Source: RUG760 sp045642205
GTDB lineage: Bacteria > Bacillota > Clostridia > Lachnospirales > Bianqueaceae
Direction of reading: 5' to 3'
Length of the DNA stretch: 8,348 bases
Assembly (NCBI GenBank): GCA_045642205.1
Contig: JAZUIK010000129.1
Span: 1 to 8,348, forward strand
The position numbers and the translations under genes are program-made. A model generated the notes under the pieces. The model saw only the letters and a list, made by a program, of their open reading frames with translations. It was not told the DNA's origin and did no database searches. Every line of letters begins with the position of its first letter. The stretch's first letter is position 1. Shown here piece after piece: positions 6,446-8,348 of this stretch.

Positions 6446-8347
6446 ATGCATTCTCTGTTTAACCTGGACGGCAAGCCGATCCTTGGTTATCACGACTTAA
6501 ATGAAGACGGCGTAATGGATTCGCTGCTCTTCATGTGGAATAAACACCTGGCACTCTTCCACTCGGAAGAAGGAAAACTTCCCTGGCCCAAGGAGATGGA
6601 AAATCGTCAGTGGAGCCTGTATTTCAACATCGCTTTCAAAGTCAACCATGGAAGGAATCCCTGGAATCCCATCCGTAAGGATTGGGGCACCTTCTCCCTC
6701 CTTATCGACAAAAACGATGATGGACATTTCGATACGCAGAATGACTTCTTCTATCGTGCCATCGACATCGATGGTGACGGTGCACCGGAAGCGGAATACT
6801 ACCACCTCTTCCCCGGTCAGACCTGGTGTCCCTGGTCCAACAAGACCCACATTTCTCTGGACGGAGACCATCGCATGTCCTACCTGGACTTTGCCTCTCT
6901 GACTTACCCGGACGAGCAGGCCTACGGCAAGGGATTTGAATACCACATGAATGTCCAGGGTAACGGTTTCTTCACCAACAGCTACTCTTCCCATCCGGAT
7001 CTTTCCTGGGAGACGCCCATTGCCTGGTATGATTTTAATAACGATCAGTGTCCCGAAATGGTCATGCGTGTGGGTGACACACTCCACAACGATGTGATCC
7101 AGGGTGGTATCCTTGCTAAAGGACAGGAACGTTACAGCGGAAAGATCTCCGAGTTCGAGCTGGCCTATGAACTCAACGGCAACACCTCTAAGGATCACCG
7201 CCATTCTCTGGACATGCAGCTGACCTTCGTCAACTACGATCAACCCACCTTTGACTATACTTCCATGCAGGATCGTCCCGAATGGCTGAAGGATGATGGT
7301 CTTTTAACTAAGCTCCATGGTCACATGGCTGCTACCAGGGAAGAGTCGACCCGCACCTACCTCCCCTATATGGACGGATGTCACATTGCCATGGGGCATC
7401 CCGACTGGGCAGGTGTCTTCATGATCTTCGACGAGGATGATGTCGATGTCCTCTGGGAAGAGATGTTCTCCACTCAGGAGGACAAGGTCGAGCATCAGGT
7501 CCCCGGCTTTGGCCGCTGCGGAGACCAGATCGGTGATCGTACCGAGTTCGACACCGACTACCAGGGAAAAGGCATGCTGTACCGCGGTACCTTCGATGGA
7601 CGTATCCATCTGTACCATGCCGAAAAAGCAGTATGGGATATCGACTATCAGGCGCTGTTTAAGGGAAGCGTTGACCACCAGGTGGATACAGAGGGACCTC
7701 GTCCTTCCGAGGGAATGCGTTATCCCAGAGTCCACTATCTGGATAAGGACCACGACGGCTTTATCGATACGATCCGTTATACTACCGTAGAGTATCTTCA
7801 CGAGAAAGAAACAGAGAAACTGATCCGTGAGATCGATCTGCTTTCCTTCACGGAGGATCCCTCTGTCTTACATTCCGAACTGTTCGATCCCCGCACAGAT
7901 GCCAAGCTGACCGGATGGAAACTGGAGAACTGGGATGGTAAACCTCTCACCTCCAAAGATTTCGAAAATGTTCCGATCAAGAAATACTACGATCACATGA
8001 AGGCCTATTATGAGACCATCTGCCATCAGATGTGGCAGGATGCCCAGATAGTTTATCAAGCTGCCTTGAAGCATGGTCTCAATCGGTCCGAAACGAAAGA
8101 CCGCCTTATCCCTGTTTTGACCTTAGAAGAGCTGATCGACATGAAGGAATACGGCATTATCGAAGGATACTCCCGTCATCTGAAGGCTGAGGATCTCCGT
8201 GAGGAATACCATAATGGCTTCTGGCTTAGGGAAAAAGCTTTCCAGGATATCCTTGCGTATTCCTCTTTGGATCGGTTCACTCTGGAAAAATACTACTATA
8301 CCGGACAGTATGAAGCTTTGGCAGACTATCTGGATGCCAACATGTAA
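6446..8347 (+). CDS. Uncharacterised 633-residue protein with repeated DxDxDG loops
   Basis: I do not recognise a named family. The protein is complete, from the ATG at 6446 to TAA at 8345-8347. The start is supported by GGAGGA (6435-6440), five bases upstream. Five acidic loops resemble EF-hand/dockerin-type calcium sites: DLNEDGVMD (17-25), DKNDDGHFD (88-96), DIDGDGAPE (107-115), DFNNDQCPE (196-204, with the Gly replaced) and DKDHDGFID (433-441). They lie between aromatic-rich beta-like segments, so the first ~445 residues may form a beta-propeller or similar repeat fold. The last ~130 residues look helical (YYDHMKAYYETICHQMWQDA onward). There is no signal peptide or membrane helix, so it is predicted cytoplasmic, unusual for a protein with such loops. 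It is transcribed divergently from the lipoprotein gene behind an inverted repeat. A carbohydrate-related role is suggested only by the mannosidase and lectin neighbours. Confidence 0.85.
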   Translation: MHSLFNLDGKPILGYHDLNEDGVMDSLLFMWNKHLALFHSEEGKLPWPKEMENRQWSLYFNIAFKVNHGRNPWNPIRKDWGTFSLLIDKNDDGHFDTQNDFFYRAIDIDGDGAPEAEYYHLFPGQTWCPWSNKTHISLDGDHRMSYLDFASLTYPDEQAYGKGFEYHMNVQGNGFFTNSYSSHPDLSWETPIAWYDFNNDQCPEMVMRVGDTLHNDVIQGGILAKGQERYSGKISEFELAYELNGNTSKDHRHSLDMQLTFVNYDQPTFDYTSMQDRPEWLKDDGLLTKLHGHMAATREESTRTYLPYMDGCHIAMGHPDWAGVFMIFDEDDVDVLWEEMFSTQEDKVEHQVPGFGRCGDQIGDRTEFDTDYQGKGMLYRGTFDGRIHLYHAEKAVWDIDYQALFKGSVDHQVDTEGPRPSEGMRYPRVHYLDKDHDGFIDTIRYTTVEYLHEKETEKLIREIDLLSFTEDPSVLHSELFDPRTDAKLTGWKLENWDGKPLTSKDFENVPIKKYYDHMKAYYETICHQMWQDAQIVYQAALKHGLNRSETKDRLIPVLTLEELIDMKEYGIIEGYSRHLKAEDLREEYHNGFWLREKAFQDILAYSSLDRFTLEKYYYTGQYEALADYLDANM

Positions 8348-8348
8348 C

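Larger units (their letters stand above)
6321..6456 (+). repeat. 12-bp direct repeat spanning the start codon of the 633-residue gene
   Basis: AATGCATTCTCT occurs at 6321-6332 and again at 6445-6456, where it contains the ATG of the downstream gene. The copies are 124 bp apart. The upstream copy begins an 18-codon open frame (6322-6378) that starts M-H-S-L like the real gene but has no ribosome binding site. It is either a relic of a small duplication or chance. Confidence 0.4.

Noticed and set aside
6497..7243. A 248-codon minus-strand open frame opposite the 633-residue gene
   Set aside because: It is antisense to a complete gene with a good ribosome binding site, and its composition looks like a reverse-strand shadow (rich in V, G, I with no domain).

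Overview
The window looks like chromosomal DNA of a Gram-positive anaerobe of the Clostridia, most plausibly a gut or rumen Lachnospiraceae-type bacterium. The evidence is the adjacent pyrH-frr pair with Firmicutes-like protein sequences, strong AAGGAGG-type ribosome binding sites, sigma-A-like promoters with extended -10 elements, moderate GC, and a zinc-ribbon/transmembrane/lectin protein of a style common in that group. Lineage is inferred from protein flavour and gene order, not from a search.

Layout. Bases 1-1086 (minus strand) carry the housekeeping pair pyrH (UMP kinase, complete) and frr (ribosome recycling factor, cut by the left window edge), 43 bp apart. pyrH has its own well-formed promoter, and its short leader holds a perfect 10-bp stem-loop. 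Upstream of pyrH on the same strand lies a 1019-residue cytoplasmic-type GH38 alpha-mannosidase (1230-4289). Only 45 bp before it is a 463-residue membrane protein (4335-5726) with an N-terminal zinc ribbon, a Q-rich linker, one transmembrane helix, an acidic linker, leucine-rich repeats and a C-type-lectin-like domain. A good promoter precedes the membrane protein and no clear one precedes the mannosidase, so the two are probably co-transcribed. Next is a small lipoprotein of unknown function (5842-6288, minus).

At 6289-6445 the transcription direction flips. The divergent intergenic region has a good minus-strand promoter for the lipoprotein and a perfect 7-7-7 inverted repeat (6369-6389) whose left arm overlaps that promoter's -35. 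It leads on the plus strand into a complete 633-residue protein (6446-8347) that I do not recognise. That protein has five DxDxDG-like acidic loops and no signal peptide.

Working picture (inference): the 1230-8347 block is an accessory module. It pairs an intracellular glycosidase for mannose-containing oligosaccharides with a surface-exposed, possibly carbohydrate-binding membrane protein, an envelope lipoprotein and an uncharacterised cytoplasmic protein, all inserted beside a conserved translation/nucleotide locus. I see no rRNA, tRNA, CRISPR, insertion sequence or phage gene. The least-described elements are the 633-residue protein and the zinc-ribbon/LRR/lectin membrane protein.
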